Made by a program: the position numbers and the translations under genes. From positions 3,622,501 to 3,686,500 of the forward strand of contig NZ_JAQGPL010000001.1 of NCBI RefSeq assembly GCF_028826105.1: a stretch of DNA of 64,000 nt, written 5' to 3'. The DNA comes from Paenibacillus humicola. Its GTDB lineage: Bacteria; Bacillota; Bacilli; Paenibacillales; Paenibacillaceae. Below the pieces are notes generated by a model. The model searched no databases. It saw only the letters and a list, made by a program, of their open reading frames with translations, and was not told where the DNA came from. Below are positions 7,175 through 15,521 of this stretch, one piece after another (the stretch's first letter is position 1; each line of letters begins with the position of its first letter).

Positions 7175-10120
7175 TTAACGCTCCTCTCCCATCTTGACGG
7201 CCTGGTGCACGCGCAGCCGGCGAATATGAACGAGCAGCAGCCCGGCGCCCATCAGCATCATGACGCCAACGACGATGTAAAGCTGCGCCGTATCTTTCGA
7301 ATCGAAGACGACGCGGAACGGCGGCACCGAGTTGGCGACATTCTCGGTCGTCTGCAGAAACGGCAGGAACAGCAGGCTCGCGATTTTGCCGATGGCGATG
7401 CCGAGCGCGATCGACAGGCCGGCCGTGAATATTTGCTCCAGCAGCAGCATTCCGGTCAATTGCTTGCGCGACAGCCCCATCGCCCGCAGGACCCCGAACT
7501 GTACGATCCGCCCCGACAGGTTGAAAAACCAGTAAAGCACGTACCCGGTCAAGGATACGATGATCGAGACGAGGAAGCCGAGGCTCAAAATGCCGAATAC
7601 GCCTCCCCTCGTCGGCAGCTTCGACTGCCGGGCCAGCTCGATGCGCACATCCTGCACGTCGGCCAGCTCGATGCCCTTTGCCTGCAGCTCCTTGATCACC
7701 GTTCCGGTGAGCGCGCCCGGCTTCATCTTCAGCCAGACGTCGTACGGAATGATCGGCACCTGGTCATAAATGTAATCGAGATTGGCGATGACGAACGGCG
7801 ACTGGTCGGGGTACTGGCTCGGCCAATAAGGCACAATGCCGACGACGACGAAGTCGATGACATTGTCCTGAAGGCCGACGGACACGACGTCGCCGAGCTT
7901 CAGCTGGTACTTCTCCGCCACGCTCGACGGGATGATTGCCGCCTCCTCGTACATGCCGAGAAACTTCAAATAATAGAACGGATTGATCGGAAACAGGTCG
8001 TCCCTGAACCAGGCGACCTTGGCGAAATCGACATTGTCGATGCCCATCAGCGTGCCCTGTCCGATCGATTTGCCCGATACGATGATATTGCCCGGCGTCT
8101 GCAGGACGCGTGCCGCCGCCTGCACGCCGTCCAGTGTGCGAAACACCTCGAACGGCGGCTCGTTGTACGTGATGCGCGTCGGAACGTCAGGGGCGCCGCC
8201 GGGTCCGCCGGGTCCCTCGGCGCCGGGCGCGCCGCCTTCGCCGCTGCCGTTCCCGCCGCTTTGGCCGCCCTCGCCTTGTTGGCCGCCGCCGTTTGGACCT
8301 CCGCCGCTGCCGCCGTTGTCTCCTCCGGCATTTCGGCCCTGATCGACCGGATCGGCCTGACCTTCCCACACCGTCTTGACCGTGACATCGGTGCCGAATT
8401 TGTATAAGGTCCGTTCCGTCGAATTCAGATCGATCGTGCGCGCAGCCGACGCGTTATAGACGCCGAGACCGAGCGTCAGGATCAGCAGGATCATCAGCGG
8501 GTAATACCCTTTGGACGAACGCGACAGCTGGGTGAGCGTCAGGTACGCCGGCACCGGCAGCAGACGCTTGCCGAGCCAGCCGAACAGTCTCAGCAGCCAC
8601 GGGAATATGCGCAGGAAGAACAGTCCCATCGCGAATATGGCGATCGCCGGCACGAAAAACAGGAACGGCTGCACGTTCAGCTGGTCCGTCGTCAAGCCGC
8701 TCTGAAACGAGACCAGCTGCCGCTCGTTGAACAAATACCAGCCGTAAGCGGCCACGCCGAGCAGCAGCACGTCGAGAAACCATCGCTGCCAGCCGGGACT
8801 GCGGTCCGAGCGGGCAAGCTGCTGCTTGTAGTTGACGATCGACGCCCGCGCATAGATGACGGCGGGGATGACGGTCGCCAGCACGGCCAGCAGCACGGCC
8901 GCAATGCCTGCGATAACCGCTTCGTTCGAGAACCCGACGGGAATGGATTTGCGGTCGACGAACTCGAGAAAGCCGTTCGCCGAACCGATGCTTTTCGCCA
9001 TAAACCAGCCGATGAGCGGACCGAGAATAAGCGCCGCAAGACCAAGCATCAGCCCCTCCAGAAAATACATCCATATGATTTGCCTGGTGCCCGCGCCGCG
9101 GCTCCGAAGCACGGCGATGTCGGCGCGCTGCTTGTCGAGCGACTGACGCGCATTCATCGCGATGAAATAAAACACCATCGCCAGCATCGGCGCCGCCAGC
9201 GTGAACAGCAGCAGCTGCAGCTGCAGGCTCTGCGTCCGGAACTCGCCGAGCAGCTTGGCGAACGAAATTTCCACCCTCGTGTTTTTAAGCTGCTGGTACA
9301 GGTCCACGTTCAGCCGCTCCAGCGTCCGGTTCAGCGGCGACAGCTGGCTCGTTTTGATATTCGACAGATCGAAGGCGTAGTACCAGTTCGCGGTATGAAG
9401 CGGTATGTTCAGATTCTTCAGCAGCCCGGTCTGAAGCGCATTGTCGCCGACGACCAGCGTATTCATCATCCCTTCGAGCCCCTGATACCAGAACGGGTCG
9501 GTATCGGCGGTCGGCTTGAAGGAGCCGACGATTTTGACGCGTACCGTAATGTTGAGTCCGCTGTAAATCGGGTATTCGAAGACGTCGCCGATGTGCACGT
9601 CGTTCCGGTACATCGCTTCGTCGAGCATCACCGCCTCGATGGTGTTGCCGCTGCCGACCGAATCGGCGAACCAGCGCCCCTGCGTCAGCTCCGCCTTCTT
9701 GTCGATGCCGGACATCGTGGAAATCGTCATCTGCCGGACAAGGCTGGGATCGACCTTGGACGGGTCCTCCGGCACGATCTCCGCGCTTGCGATCGACAGG
9801 GTCTGGACAAACGACGCATGCGGAAATCCGATTTCCTCCGGCACTTTCTCGCGGATGTAGCTCATTACGTTCGAGAGCGCGGTCAAATCCGTCTTGTCGC
9901 CGCCCGACGCCTGGTAGTGCATCAGCAGCGAGCCGGCGGGCAGGCCATCGCTCTGTTCCTTCAGCGACTGCTCCACGACGCCTTTCAGCGCGCCGTCCGC
10001 GTACATCGGAATGCTGGTGGCGAACGCCACGGCCATGATGAGACCGGCCAGCGAGCTGAGCGTCATCCACCTGGTGTTCCACATTTTCCGGAACAGAAAG
10101 CGAAATAACGGCATCCCCAT
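7175..10120 (-). CDS. Large FtsX/MacB-type ABC permease
   Basis: A 981-residue membrane protein with two FtsX-like halves. An N-terminal membrane segment (about 20-40) precedes a large extracytoplasmic domain (about 43-295), then three membrane segments (about 295-430), further hydrophobic segments at about 450-570, a second extracytoplasmic domain, and a final three-helix FtsX module near the C-terminus (about 855-975). The second extracytoplasmic region starts with a roughly 60-residue Gly-rich low-complexity insert (about 586-645). Double FtsX permeases act with LolD-type ATPases in lipoprotein export, peptide efflux or cell-envelope work. The gene follows the adaptor by three bases and precedes the AbrB-tailed ATPase by six. 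Confidence 0.92.
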   Translation of the reverse strand: MGMPLFRFLFRKMWNTRWMTLSSLAGLIMAVAFATSIPMYADGALKGVVEQSLKEQSDGLPAGSLLMHYQASGGDKTDLTALSNVMSYIREKVPEEIGFPHASFVQTLSIASAEIVPEDPSKVDPSLVRQMTISTMSGIDKKAELTQGRWFADSVGSGNTIEAVMLDEAMYRNDVHIGDVFEYPIYSGLNITVRVKIVGSFKPTADTDPFWYQGLEGMMNTLVVGDNALQTGLLKNLNIPLHTANWYYAFDLSNIKTSQLSPLNRTLERLNVDLYQQLKNTRVEISFAKLLGEFRTQSLQLQLLLFTLAAPMLAMVFYFIAMNARQSLDKQRADIAVLRSRGAGTRQIIWMYFLEGLMLGLAALILGPLIGWFMAKSIGSANGFLEFVDRKSIPVGFSNEAVIAGIAAVLLAVLATVIPAVIYARASIVNYKQQLARSDRSPGWQRWFLDVLLLGVAAYGWYLFNERQLVSFQSGLTTDQLNVQPFLFFVPAIAIFAMGLFFLRIFPWLLRLFGWLGKRLLPVPAYLTLTQLSRSSKGYYPLMILLILTLGLGVYNASAARTIDLNSTERTLYKFGTDVTVKTVWEGQADPVDQGRNAGGDNGGSGGGPNGGGQQGEGGQSGGNGSGEGGAPGAEGPGGPGGAPDVPTRITYNEPPFEVFRTLDGVQAAARVLQTPGNIIVSGKSIGQGTLMGIDNVDFAKVAWFRDDLFPINPFYYLKFLGMYEEAAIIPSSVAEKYQLKLGDVVSVGLQDNVIDFVVVGIVPYWPSQYPDQSPFVIANLDYIYDQVPIIPYDVWLKMKPGALTGTVIKELQAKGIELADVQDVRIELARQSKLPTRGGVFGILSLGFLVSIIVSLTGYVLYWFFNLSGRIVQFGVLRAMGLSRKQLTGMLLLEQIFTAGLSIALGIAIGKIASLLFLPFLQTTENVANSVPPFRVVFDSKDTAQLYIVVGVMMLMGAGLLLVHIRRLRVHQAVKMGEER

Positions 10121-10123
10121 CGG

Positions 10124-11197
10124 TTATCGCCCTACGACTTTCTGTCCCGGCGTCAGCCCTTTGACGATTTCCACTTCGGTCGCCGTTTGCTGGCCGACCT
10201 CGACGTCGACCTCGCGCTTCGTGCCGTCCTTCTCGGCCACCTGCACGTATGTACGCGCACCCATTGTCCGGAGGGCGGAAGGCGGTATGACGATCGCATT
10301 TTCCTTGCGCTGCGTAATGATGGATATCGACAGCGGCGTGCCCCTCGTCATGCCGGGCGGTTTCTTGTCCAGCTGTACGATCAGGTAATCCTCGGGCCGG
10401 TCCGGACGCTGCTGACCGCCGTTGCCGGTTCCGTTCCCGTTCTGGTCGTCGTCCTGGAAGACCGGCAGCTGCTTCACCTTGCCCGTCACCTGCCCGATAT
10501 TGTTGATATCGACGACGGCGGGCATGCCGACAGCAACGCCCTGCAGGTCGTCCGGAGTCATTTTCGCCGCGGCCGTCAGCTGCGACGTATCGGCAATGAT
10601 GCAGATTGGATCGTACGCCTTGACCTGATCGCCCTTCTGCACGCTGACGGACACGACAGTGCCGGCGAACGGCGCTTTCAGCGTCGCTTTGTCCAGCTCT
10701 TCCTGCTGGTCGGCCAGCGCCTGCCGCTTCTCCTCGAAGGCGATCTGCTTCTGCTGAAACTCGACCGGATTCATCGTATCGCGATTGCGCAGCGTCTGCT
10801 TCATATCGAGCTCATCCTGCTGAAATTGAATTTTGGCGTCGCGCAGCGCTTTCTCCTCGTCGTCCATATCGAGCGAGGCAATAACCTGGCCGGCCGTTAC
10901 CTTTTGCCCGGTTTTTACGTCTAATTGTTTGATGCGCTTTTCGTCGATCGTAAAATACATCGTCTCTTCCTGCATCGAAATGATATTTCCGGCGGCCGTC
11001 ACCTTCGTCTCCAGCGTCGTCGTCGTCACATCGTATTCCGGTTTTTTCGAAATTTGCGGGGGCGTGATTTCCGGGAGGGTCTCCTCGCTCTGCTCCTTCG
11101 GGAGCAGCGAGCAGCCGCTTGCGAAGACGAGCGATGCGCCCAGCAAAACGGCGGATGAACGCTTAAATGAACTTCCCGTCAACCATTTCATAAACAT
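10124..11197 (-). CDS. MacA-like adaptor lipoprotein (membrane fusion protein)
   Basis: A 357-residue adaptor. The signal peptide ends FASGC (Cys at about 29), making it a lipoprotein. Then come a biotinyl-lipoyl-like half (KTGQKVTAGQVIASLD), a long helical hairpin with Gln/Glu/Lys-rich coiled coil (about 110-170), the second half (APFAGTVVSVSVQKGDQV) and beta-barrel and membrane-proximal domains to the C-terminus. In a Gram-positive such adaptors work with FtsX-type permeases as an external sleeve. ATG at 11197 is chosen because GGAGG lies nine bases upstream; a TTG at 11206 abuts that site. It overlaps the end of the upstream ATPase gene by 35 bases. Confidence 0.9.
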   Translation of the reverse strand: MFMKWLTGSSFKRSSAVLLGASLVFASGCSLLPKEQSEETLPEITPPQISKKPEYDVTTTTLETKVTAAGNIISMQEETMYFTIDEKRIKQLDVKTGQKVTAGQVIASLDMDDEEKALRDAKIQFQQDELDMKQTLRNRDTMNPVEFQQKQIAFEEKRQALADQQEELDKATLKAPFAGTVVSVSVQKGDQVKAYDPICIIADTSQLTAAAKMTPDDLQGVAVGMPAVVDINNIGQVTGKVKQLPVFQDDDQNGNGTGNGGQQRPDRPEDYLIVQLDKKPPGMTRGTPLSISIITQRKENAIVIPPSALRTMGARTYVQVAEKDGTKREVDVEVGQQTATEVEIVKGLTPGQKVVGR

Positions 11198-11957
11198 GAT
11201 CGGCAACCTCCAAAATCGTGGGATCGTGCGTCGTCATACAAATCGTAACCTGTTCCGTGCGAATGATATTTTGAAAGACCGCCATGATTTGCGCCGCCAT
11301 CTGCGAATCCAGCTCCGCGGTCGGTTCGTCCGCCAGGAGCAGTCTCGGACGGTGTGCGATCGCTTTGGCGATGGCAACCCGCTGCTGCTCGCCGCCGGAA
11401 AGCTCGAACGGCCGGTGATGCATCCGTTTGCCCAGTCCGACCATGTCAAGACAGTGTGAAACGCGTTCCTTCCATTCGCCGCCGGGCGTACCCGCCATGC
11501 GCAGCGACAGCTCGACGTTCTCGTAAGCCGACAGCAGCGGCATCAGCGCGTAGGCCTGAAAAATAAAGCCCATCTCCTTGCGTCTGACCAGCGTGCGCTC
11601 ATCGTCGTTCATCGAATGAAACGGCATGCCGCGAAAAAAAATTTCGCCTTTTGTCGGCTGATCCAGTCCGCCGATCATATTCAGCAGCGTCGTTTTGCCG
11701 GACCCCGATCTGCCGCGCAGCATGACGAGCTTTCTCGGCATCAGCTCCAGCTGGATGCCTTTCAGCACGTGCAGCGGCTGTCCGCCGACCTGGAACGTGC
11801 GCCCCACGTCCCGCACGGCCAAGATCGGCTCCCCCGGTTCTTCCTCCGGGTATGTTTGCGCAAGCTTCGCCGCTTCTGCCGGCTGAGCTGCCTCTTGTCC
11901 GCTCCCTGCCTCCTTTACGGCTAAAGTTTGGGACGTCGTTCGTTTCCACCATGTCAT
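11163..11957 (-). CDS. LolD/MacB-type ABC ATPase, first gene of the MacAB-like operon
   Basis: A 264-residue ATPase with Walker [10 protein letters not shown] (82-90), Q-loop (about 134), signature ELSGGEQQR (185-193), Walker B LLLADEP (206-212) and switch His (244). An unusual 45-residue N-terminal extension rich in Ala, Glu and Gln precedes the ABC domain. Start at 11957 (MTWW) is likely; an upstream in-frame start at 12026 is not excluded, and no ideal ribosome site is visible. It is the operon's second ATPase and ends within the adaptor gene, so two different ATPases may serve one permease as a heterodimer. Confidence 0.9.
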   Translation of the reverse strand: MTWWKRTTSQTLAVKEAGSGQEAAQPAEAAKLAQTYPEEEPGEPILAVRDVGRTFQVGGQPLHVLKGIQLELMPRKLVMLRGRSGSGKTTLLNMIGGLDQPTKGEIFFRGMPFHSMNDDERTLVRRKEMGFIFQAYALMPLLSAYENVELSLRMAGTPGGEWKERVSHCLDMVGLGKRMHHRPFELSGGEQQRVAIAKAIAHRPRLLLADEPTAELDSQMAAQIMAVFQNIIRTEQVTICMTTHDPTILEVADHVYEMVDGKFI

Positions 11958-12070
11958 GAGCTGCTTTCGCGCCCCCCTTTTATGAGAGAATATGGATCCA
12001 ATTACCGTATAGACGGTGCAAGTCACGAAAAAGTTACGCCGAACGCTGTTTAAAATCCTAAATATTTGTT

Positions 12071-12126
12071 AAAAAGGCTCTCGTTTCCCGGAAGATCGAC
12101 ACGATCCTTTCCGGAAACCGGGAGCC
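12071..12126 (-). terminator. Intrinsic terminator of the ABC-2 exporter operon
   Basis: Long minus-strand hairpin between GGCTCCCGG (5' arm, 12118-12126) and CGAGAGCC (3' arm, 12076-12083), extended by GGAA/TTCC pairing, followed by five T (12071-12075). It lies about 45 bases after the stop of the last permease gene. Confidence 0.85.
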
Positions 12127-12169
12127 TGCGGACTTTCTTATTGAATGGTAAACGAACGATCAAAGAAGG

Positions 12170-12991
12170 TTATCCCCGCATCGCAATCGCGTTGCCGGAA
12201 GTATAACGCTTGAGGCCGAGCCTGAACAGCAGCACGCCGGCGATGCCGAAGCCCAGCGTGACGCCGGCGGCTCCGCAGACGAACGGCGGCGAAAAGTCGC
12301 GCAGCAGCCCGATCGGCAAATAGCTGATAAAGCCTGCCGGCACGACGGAGAACAGCACCGCCCGCGCCAGGCCGCGGAAAATATCCGACGGGTAAGTCGT
12401 CAGCGCCAGGAAGCCGTTAAACACCTGCTGCGAGAGCCCTTCGGCATTGCCGATAAAAAAAGCGCAGCACCCGGCCAGAATCATGACGGCCATAAAAAGC
12501 AGCCCGGCGAGCAGCAGCCCCGCCGCGAAAAGCGCCGCGCCACGGAGCGAATGGTCGCCGGCCCAGGCGTAAACGGCCAAGCCGAAAATGAAGTCGCCGA
12601 GCGCCGTAATCGACATGCGGCTGGCCAGCACATGCAGCAGCACCGGCTTCGGCTGCGACAAATAGACGTCTAGTCGGCCTCCGGCGACGATTTCGGCGAT
12701 CCGGTTGAAATTGCCGAACAGGACGTTTGCCCAGCCGAAGCCACCCGCCCCGACCGCCCACAGCATCATGACGTCGTTTAACTGCCAGCCGTTCACGACC
12801 GGAAAGCGGCCGAAAAACAAGCTCCAGAAAAGCAGCCACAGCAGGTTGTTGACGATCATCATGCCGGCCAGCAGCACGAAGCTGAGCCGGTACTCCATCG
12901 CCGCCGCCAGATTGACTTTCCAGCAGGCCAGCAGAAACCGCAGCACGGCGAAGCTCCGGCCGGCCGCCGTCCGGTTATCCGCCATTGACAT
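12170..12991 (-). CDS. ABC-2 type permease (second permease of exporter)
   Basis: A 273-residue integral membrane protein with about six hydrophobic segments. The motif region LDVYLSQPKPVLLHVLASR, after a Gly-rich stretch, is typical of ABC2_membrane_6 (DUF990-like) permeases, which occur as pairs encoded beside one ATPase. The start at 12991 follows GGAGAGGAGTGAAG and overlaps the preceding permease by 17 bases; MADNRT at 12985 is an alternative. It should form the membrane channel with the neighbouring permease. The substrate is unknown, though the riboswitch upstream links its expression to a small-molecule signal. Confidence 0.9.
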   Translation of the reverse strand: MSMADNRTAAGRSFAVLRFLLACWKVNLAAAMEYRLSFVLLAGMMIVNNLLWLLFWSLFFGRFPVVNGWQLNDVMMLWAVGAGGFGWANVLFGNFNRIAEIVAGGRLDVYLSQPKPVLLHVLASRMSITALGDFIFGLAVYAWAGDHSLRGAALFAAGLLLAGLLFMAVMILAGCCAFFIGNAEGLSQQVFNGFLALTTYPSDIFRGLARAVLFSVVPAGFISYLPIGLLRDFSPPFVCGAAGVTLGFGIAGVLLFRLGLKRYTSGNAIAMRG

Positions 12992-13817
12992 GAAGCTTCT
13001 TCACTCCTCTCCTGTAGATGAACGACACAACGGCGGCAATGGCGGCGATCCACAGCAGCTGAACCACCAGCTGTTCGGGCAGAGCCGCACGGCTTACGTC
13101 GACAGCCGACCGAGCGGGCAAATAGAGCACCGCCTGGAAGGGCAGCCAGGCGCACAAATGCTGCAGCCAACCCGGCATCATATCGAGCGGCAGCAGCATG
13201 CCGCCGACGGTGAACTTCAGCTTCTGCAGCACGAAATCGAGACCGCGGGTCTCCTCGATCCAGAAGGCGCATAGCGCAACCGCCGCGCTGAGCAGAAAAG
13301 CGAGCGTCATCGCGCCGAAGCTGAGCGCGAGCAGTGCCGCCCAGCCGTACCCGAACGACGGCGTTCCGGCCAGCGGCCACGCGACGGCGGCGCCGACCGC
13401 CAGATGAATGAAGAATCGGAAATAGGCCTCCGCCATATAGCACGCGTAATGATAGCCGATATACGAGAGCGGCCGGATAAGCCGGATGGCGATGTCGCCG
13501 TTTTTCACTTCATCCTCGATCAGCGTGCCGACCGGCGGTCCGGCCATCGTGATCGCTTCGGTAAAAACGAGGTACCAGACGATCTGCTTCAGCGTGTAGC
13601 CCGCGATGCGCAGCTGGCCGTCGCCGCCGTACGCCGCGCTCCACAGCTGCACGAAGACGAACAGGATGAGCAGCAGGAAAGAGGCGCGCACGATGAAATC
13701 GGTCCGGTAAGCCAGCTGATGCCTCAGTGTAATGCGCGCGACGGCGCCGATTTTCCGGCCGGCCGCCCCCGCCCTGGCCGCTGCGGCTTCCGCCGCCGCG
13801 GCATATCTTCCGTTCAT
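12975..13817 (-). CDS. ABC-2 type permease (first permease of exporter)
   Basis: A 280-residue membrane protein with about six hydrophobic segments after an Ala-rich cytoplasmic N-terminus. EDEVKNGDIAIRLIRPLSYIG is the ABC2_membrane_6 signature near the middle, and EETRGLDFVLQKLKF is a family-typical loop. ATG at 13817 overlaps the ATPase stop in an ATGA arrangement, so the gene is translationally coupled to it. With the neighbouring paralogue it makes a heterodimeric export channel driven by the ATPase at 13814-14842. Confidence 0.9.
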   Translation of the reverse strand: MNGRYAAAAEAAAARAGAAGRKIGAVARITLRHQLAYRTDFIVRASFLLLILFVFVQLWSAAYGGDGQLRIAGYTLKQIVWYLVFTEAITMAGPPVGTLIEDEVKNGDIAIRLIRPLSYIGYHYACYMAEAYFRFFIHLAVGAAVAWPLAGTPSFGYGWAALLALSFGAMTLAFLLSAAVALCAFWIEETRGLDFVLQKLKFTVGGMLLPLDMMPGWLQHLCAWLPFQAVLYLPARSAVDVSRAALPEQLVVQLLWIAAIAAVVSFIYRRGVKKLHVNGG

Positions 13818-14842
13818 GGCGCTCCCGCCTTTCCAGCCGCCGGTCCTTTTCCCCCGGCCTGCATGCCGTAAATATGCTTGATGATTTCTTCAAGCGGCGG
13901 ATCCTCCACGGTCACATCCTCGAACCGGACGGTGCCGATCAGTTCGGCGAGCACGCGCTCGATCGTCGTCTGCGTCAAATCGACGGTCAGCTTCAGCCTG
14001 CGTCCCTCCGCCGCCATCATTTCCGTTCCGGCAACGGCAGCCGGCAACGTCCGCCCGTTTGAATCGGCCATCGTCATCGTGACCGTCTTGCGGTTCAGCG
14101 CGTCCCGCTTCAGCCTGTCGACCGGCGAATCGAGCAGCAGGCCGCCATGATGAATGACGACGGCGCGCGAGCACAGCTCCTCGACGTCGCCCGCATCGTG
14201 CGAGGTCAGAAAAACGGTCGTTCCCTCCTCGCGGTTCAGCTCGCGAATGAGCTCGCGGATGCGCTGCTTCACCACGACGTCCAGCCCGATCGTCGGCTCG
14301 TCGAGAAAGATCAGCTCCGGGCGGTGCAGGAACGAAGCGGCGATCTCGCACCGCATCCGTTCGCCGAGCGACAGCCTCCGCACCGGCGTCCGCATATGCG
14401 GGCCGAGCTCGAACCGGTCGATCAATTCGTCGCGGCGCCGGCGGTAATCGCTCCTCTTCAGCTCATAGACGCGGCTGATCAGATCGAACGTGTCCGCAGG
14501 CGGCAGATGGTACCACAGCTGCGACTTCTGCCCGAAAACCGCGCCGATCCGGTATGCGAGCCGGGCGCGCTCCGACCAAGGCGTCAGGCCGAGCACGCTC
14601 GCCGAGCCGGAGGTCGGGTGCAGGATGCCGGTAAGCATTTTGATCGTCGTCGATTTACCCGCTCCGTTCGGCCCGAGAAAGGCGACCGTCTCGCCGCGGC
14701 GGACGGACAAATCGATCTGCCGCACCGCCATCTTTTCCTCCCATTCCGGCTTGATCAAGGAGCGGAAGCTTCCCCGCAGCCCCGCGTCCTTTCGTTTCAC
14801 TTTAAACGTTTTGCTAAGTCCGTCCGTTTGCAAAGCCCACAC
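13814..14842 (-). CDS. ABC-2 exporter ATP-binding protein
   Basis: A 342-residue DrrA/NatA-like ATPase. Walker A GPNGAGKST is at 57-65, the Q-loop region is FGQKSQLWYHLP, the signature is LSLGERMR near 158-165, Walker B is LIFLDEPTIGLD, and the switch His lies in FLTSHDAGD. The region after about 240 is the regulatory C-terminal domain of ABC-2 ATPases. FGQKSQLWYHLP and RRLSLGERMRCEIA are typical of ATPases paired with ABC2_membrane_6 permeases. Start is GTG at 14842 with GAGGTGA upstream. It is the first gene behind a ykkC-class riboswitch and terminator. Confidence 0.93.
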   Translation of the reverse strand: MWALQTDGLSKTFKVKRKDAGLRGSFRSLIKPEWEEKMAVRQIDLSVRRGETVAFLGPNGAGKSTTIKMLTGILHPTSGSASVLGLTPWSERARLAYRIGAVFGQKSQLWYHLPPADTFDLISRVYELKRSDYRRRRDELIDRFELGPHMRTPVRRLSLGERMRCEIAASFLHRPELIFLDEPTIGLDVVVKQRIRELIRELNREEGTTVFLTSHDAGDVEELCSRAVVIHHGGLLLDSPVDRLKRDALNRKTVTMTMADSNGRTLPAAVAGTEMMAAEGRRLKLTVDLTQTTIERVLAELIGTVRFEDVTVEDPPLEEIIKHIYGMQAGGKGPAAGKAGAP

Positions 14843-14889
14843 CGCGCCGTCACCTCATCTCTCGTCTTGCCGCTTCGTCCCGCTAAAGC

Positions 14890-14941
14890 AAAAAAGACCC
14901 CGGCGAAGACCGCCCAGAAGGCGGAACTTGCCGAAGGTCTT
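14890..14941 (-). terminator. Leader terminator (expression platform) before the ABC-2 exporter
   Basis: Minus-strand stem AAGACCTTCGGC (14930-14941) with GCCGGGGTCTT (14894-14904), enclosing an inner CCGCC/GGCGG hairpin, followed by six T (14890-14895). It lies about 50 bases before the exporter ATPase start and shares its 5' arm with the P3 stem of the aptamer, so the two structures cannot form together. Confidence 0.88.
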
Positions 14942-15024
14942 TTATCCCTACGGTGTAGCAAAGACGTATTGTCTGCAGCCGGTTTCGCTCGGTTCGCCAC
15001 AGGGTGCGCGGATCCCTAGAAACC
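14931..15024 (-). promoter_or_regulatory. ykkC-class riboswitch aptamer (subtype undecided)
   Basis: Minus-strand RNA with the ykkC layout. P1 pairs GGTTTC (15019-15024) with GAAACC (14981-14986) and encloses CTAGGG-TCCG at its 5' side and ACCGAGCG at its 3' side. A small hairpin P2 (14958-14976) follows. Then comes the highly conserved ACACCGTAGGGATAAAAG, closed by P3, CCGTAGG (14947-14953) with CCTTCGG (14931-14937). Known ykkC variants sense guanidine, ppGpp, PRPP or nucleoside diphosphates. The ACACCG before AGGGATA looks, from memory, nearer subtype 2 than guanidine-I (ACACGG), but the subtype cannot be settled by eye. Because P3 uses the terminator's 5' arm, ligand binding should switch the exporter on. 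Confidence 0.82.
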
Positions 15025-15041
15025 CTTCCGTTTGATGTAAC

Positions 15042-15070
15042 ATATTACCACCCGCCGGCCGCTTTGGCAA
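15042..15070 (-). promoter_or_regulatory. Sigma-A promoter of the riboswitch-exporter operon
   Basis: TTGCCA (15065-15070) and TAATAT (15042-15047) with a 17-base spacer on the minus strand. The predicted transcript start is about ten bases before the aptamer's P1 stem. Confidence 0.8.
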
Positions 15071-15131
15071 CCCGTTTCGTCAAAACAATTTTGAGGACGG
15101 CCGGACGCCGGGGGCAGAAGAAAGACCGGCC

Positions 15132-15374
15132 TCAGGCGGTATAAAGCAAATTTTCCAGCAAAGTCATCAGCCTGATTTTCATCCGAATCAGCTTCTCCAT
15201 CACCCGCTCGCGCAGCGGATCGCTGTCCGCCACCCAGATCGCTTGTCCGATCAGCGCATGCGTCTCGCCGAGCCGTTTAATTTCCTCGCTGTGCATCAGG
15301 TCCCGATCGTACTTGCGAACGCGGTGAAGCAGATCGCCGGTGGATTCCATTAACGTTTCGAACGATTGTTTCAT
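15132..15374 (-). CDS. Small hypothetical helical protein
   Basis: An 80-residue protein of mostly charged and leucine-rich helix (MKQSFETLMESTGDLLHRV at the start, IRMKIRLMTLLENLLYTA at the end), with no membrane segment or cysteine. GGAGAGGT precedes the ATG at 15374. It is flanked by the pyrE terminator upstream and the exporter's promoter downstream, so it is its own short transcription unit. I recognise no family. Confidence 0.6.
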   Translation of the reverse strand: MKQSFETLMESTGDLLHRVRKYDRDLMHSEEIKRLGETHALIGQAIWVADSDPLRERVMEKLIRMKIRLMTLLENLLYTA

Positions 15375-15468
15375 ATCTATCTACCTCTCCATCCTTTGAA
15401 TCTATCAACTCTTCATACCTTATGCTCGCCGTTACAGAACTATTACCCGAATAGCCGAAAATGGAAAC

Positions 15469-15495
15469 AAAAAAACACGGACGGTCTGTCCGTGT
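15469..15495 (-). terminator. Intrinsic terminator of the pyr operon
   Basis: Perfect eight-base-pair stem ACACGGAC/GTCCGTGT with a five-base loop, followed by seven T on the minus strand. It lies about 25 bases after the pyrE stop. Confidence 0.9.
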
Positions 15496-15521
15496 TCAGC
15501 CGCACGCCGCGGCGGCGCTAA

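Noticed and set aside
12027..12070. Promoter for the MacAB-like operon
   Set aside because: Some AT-rich hexamers are present but no pair with proper spacing is convincing, so none was annotated.
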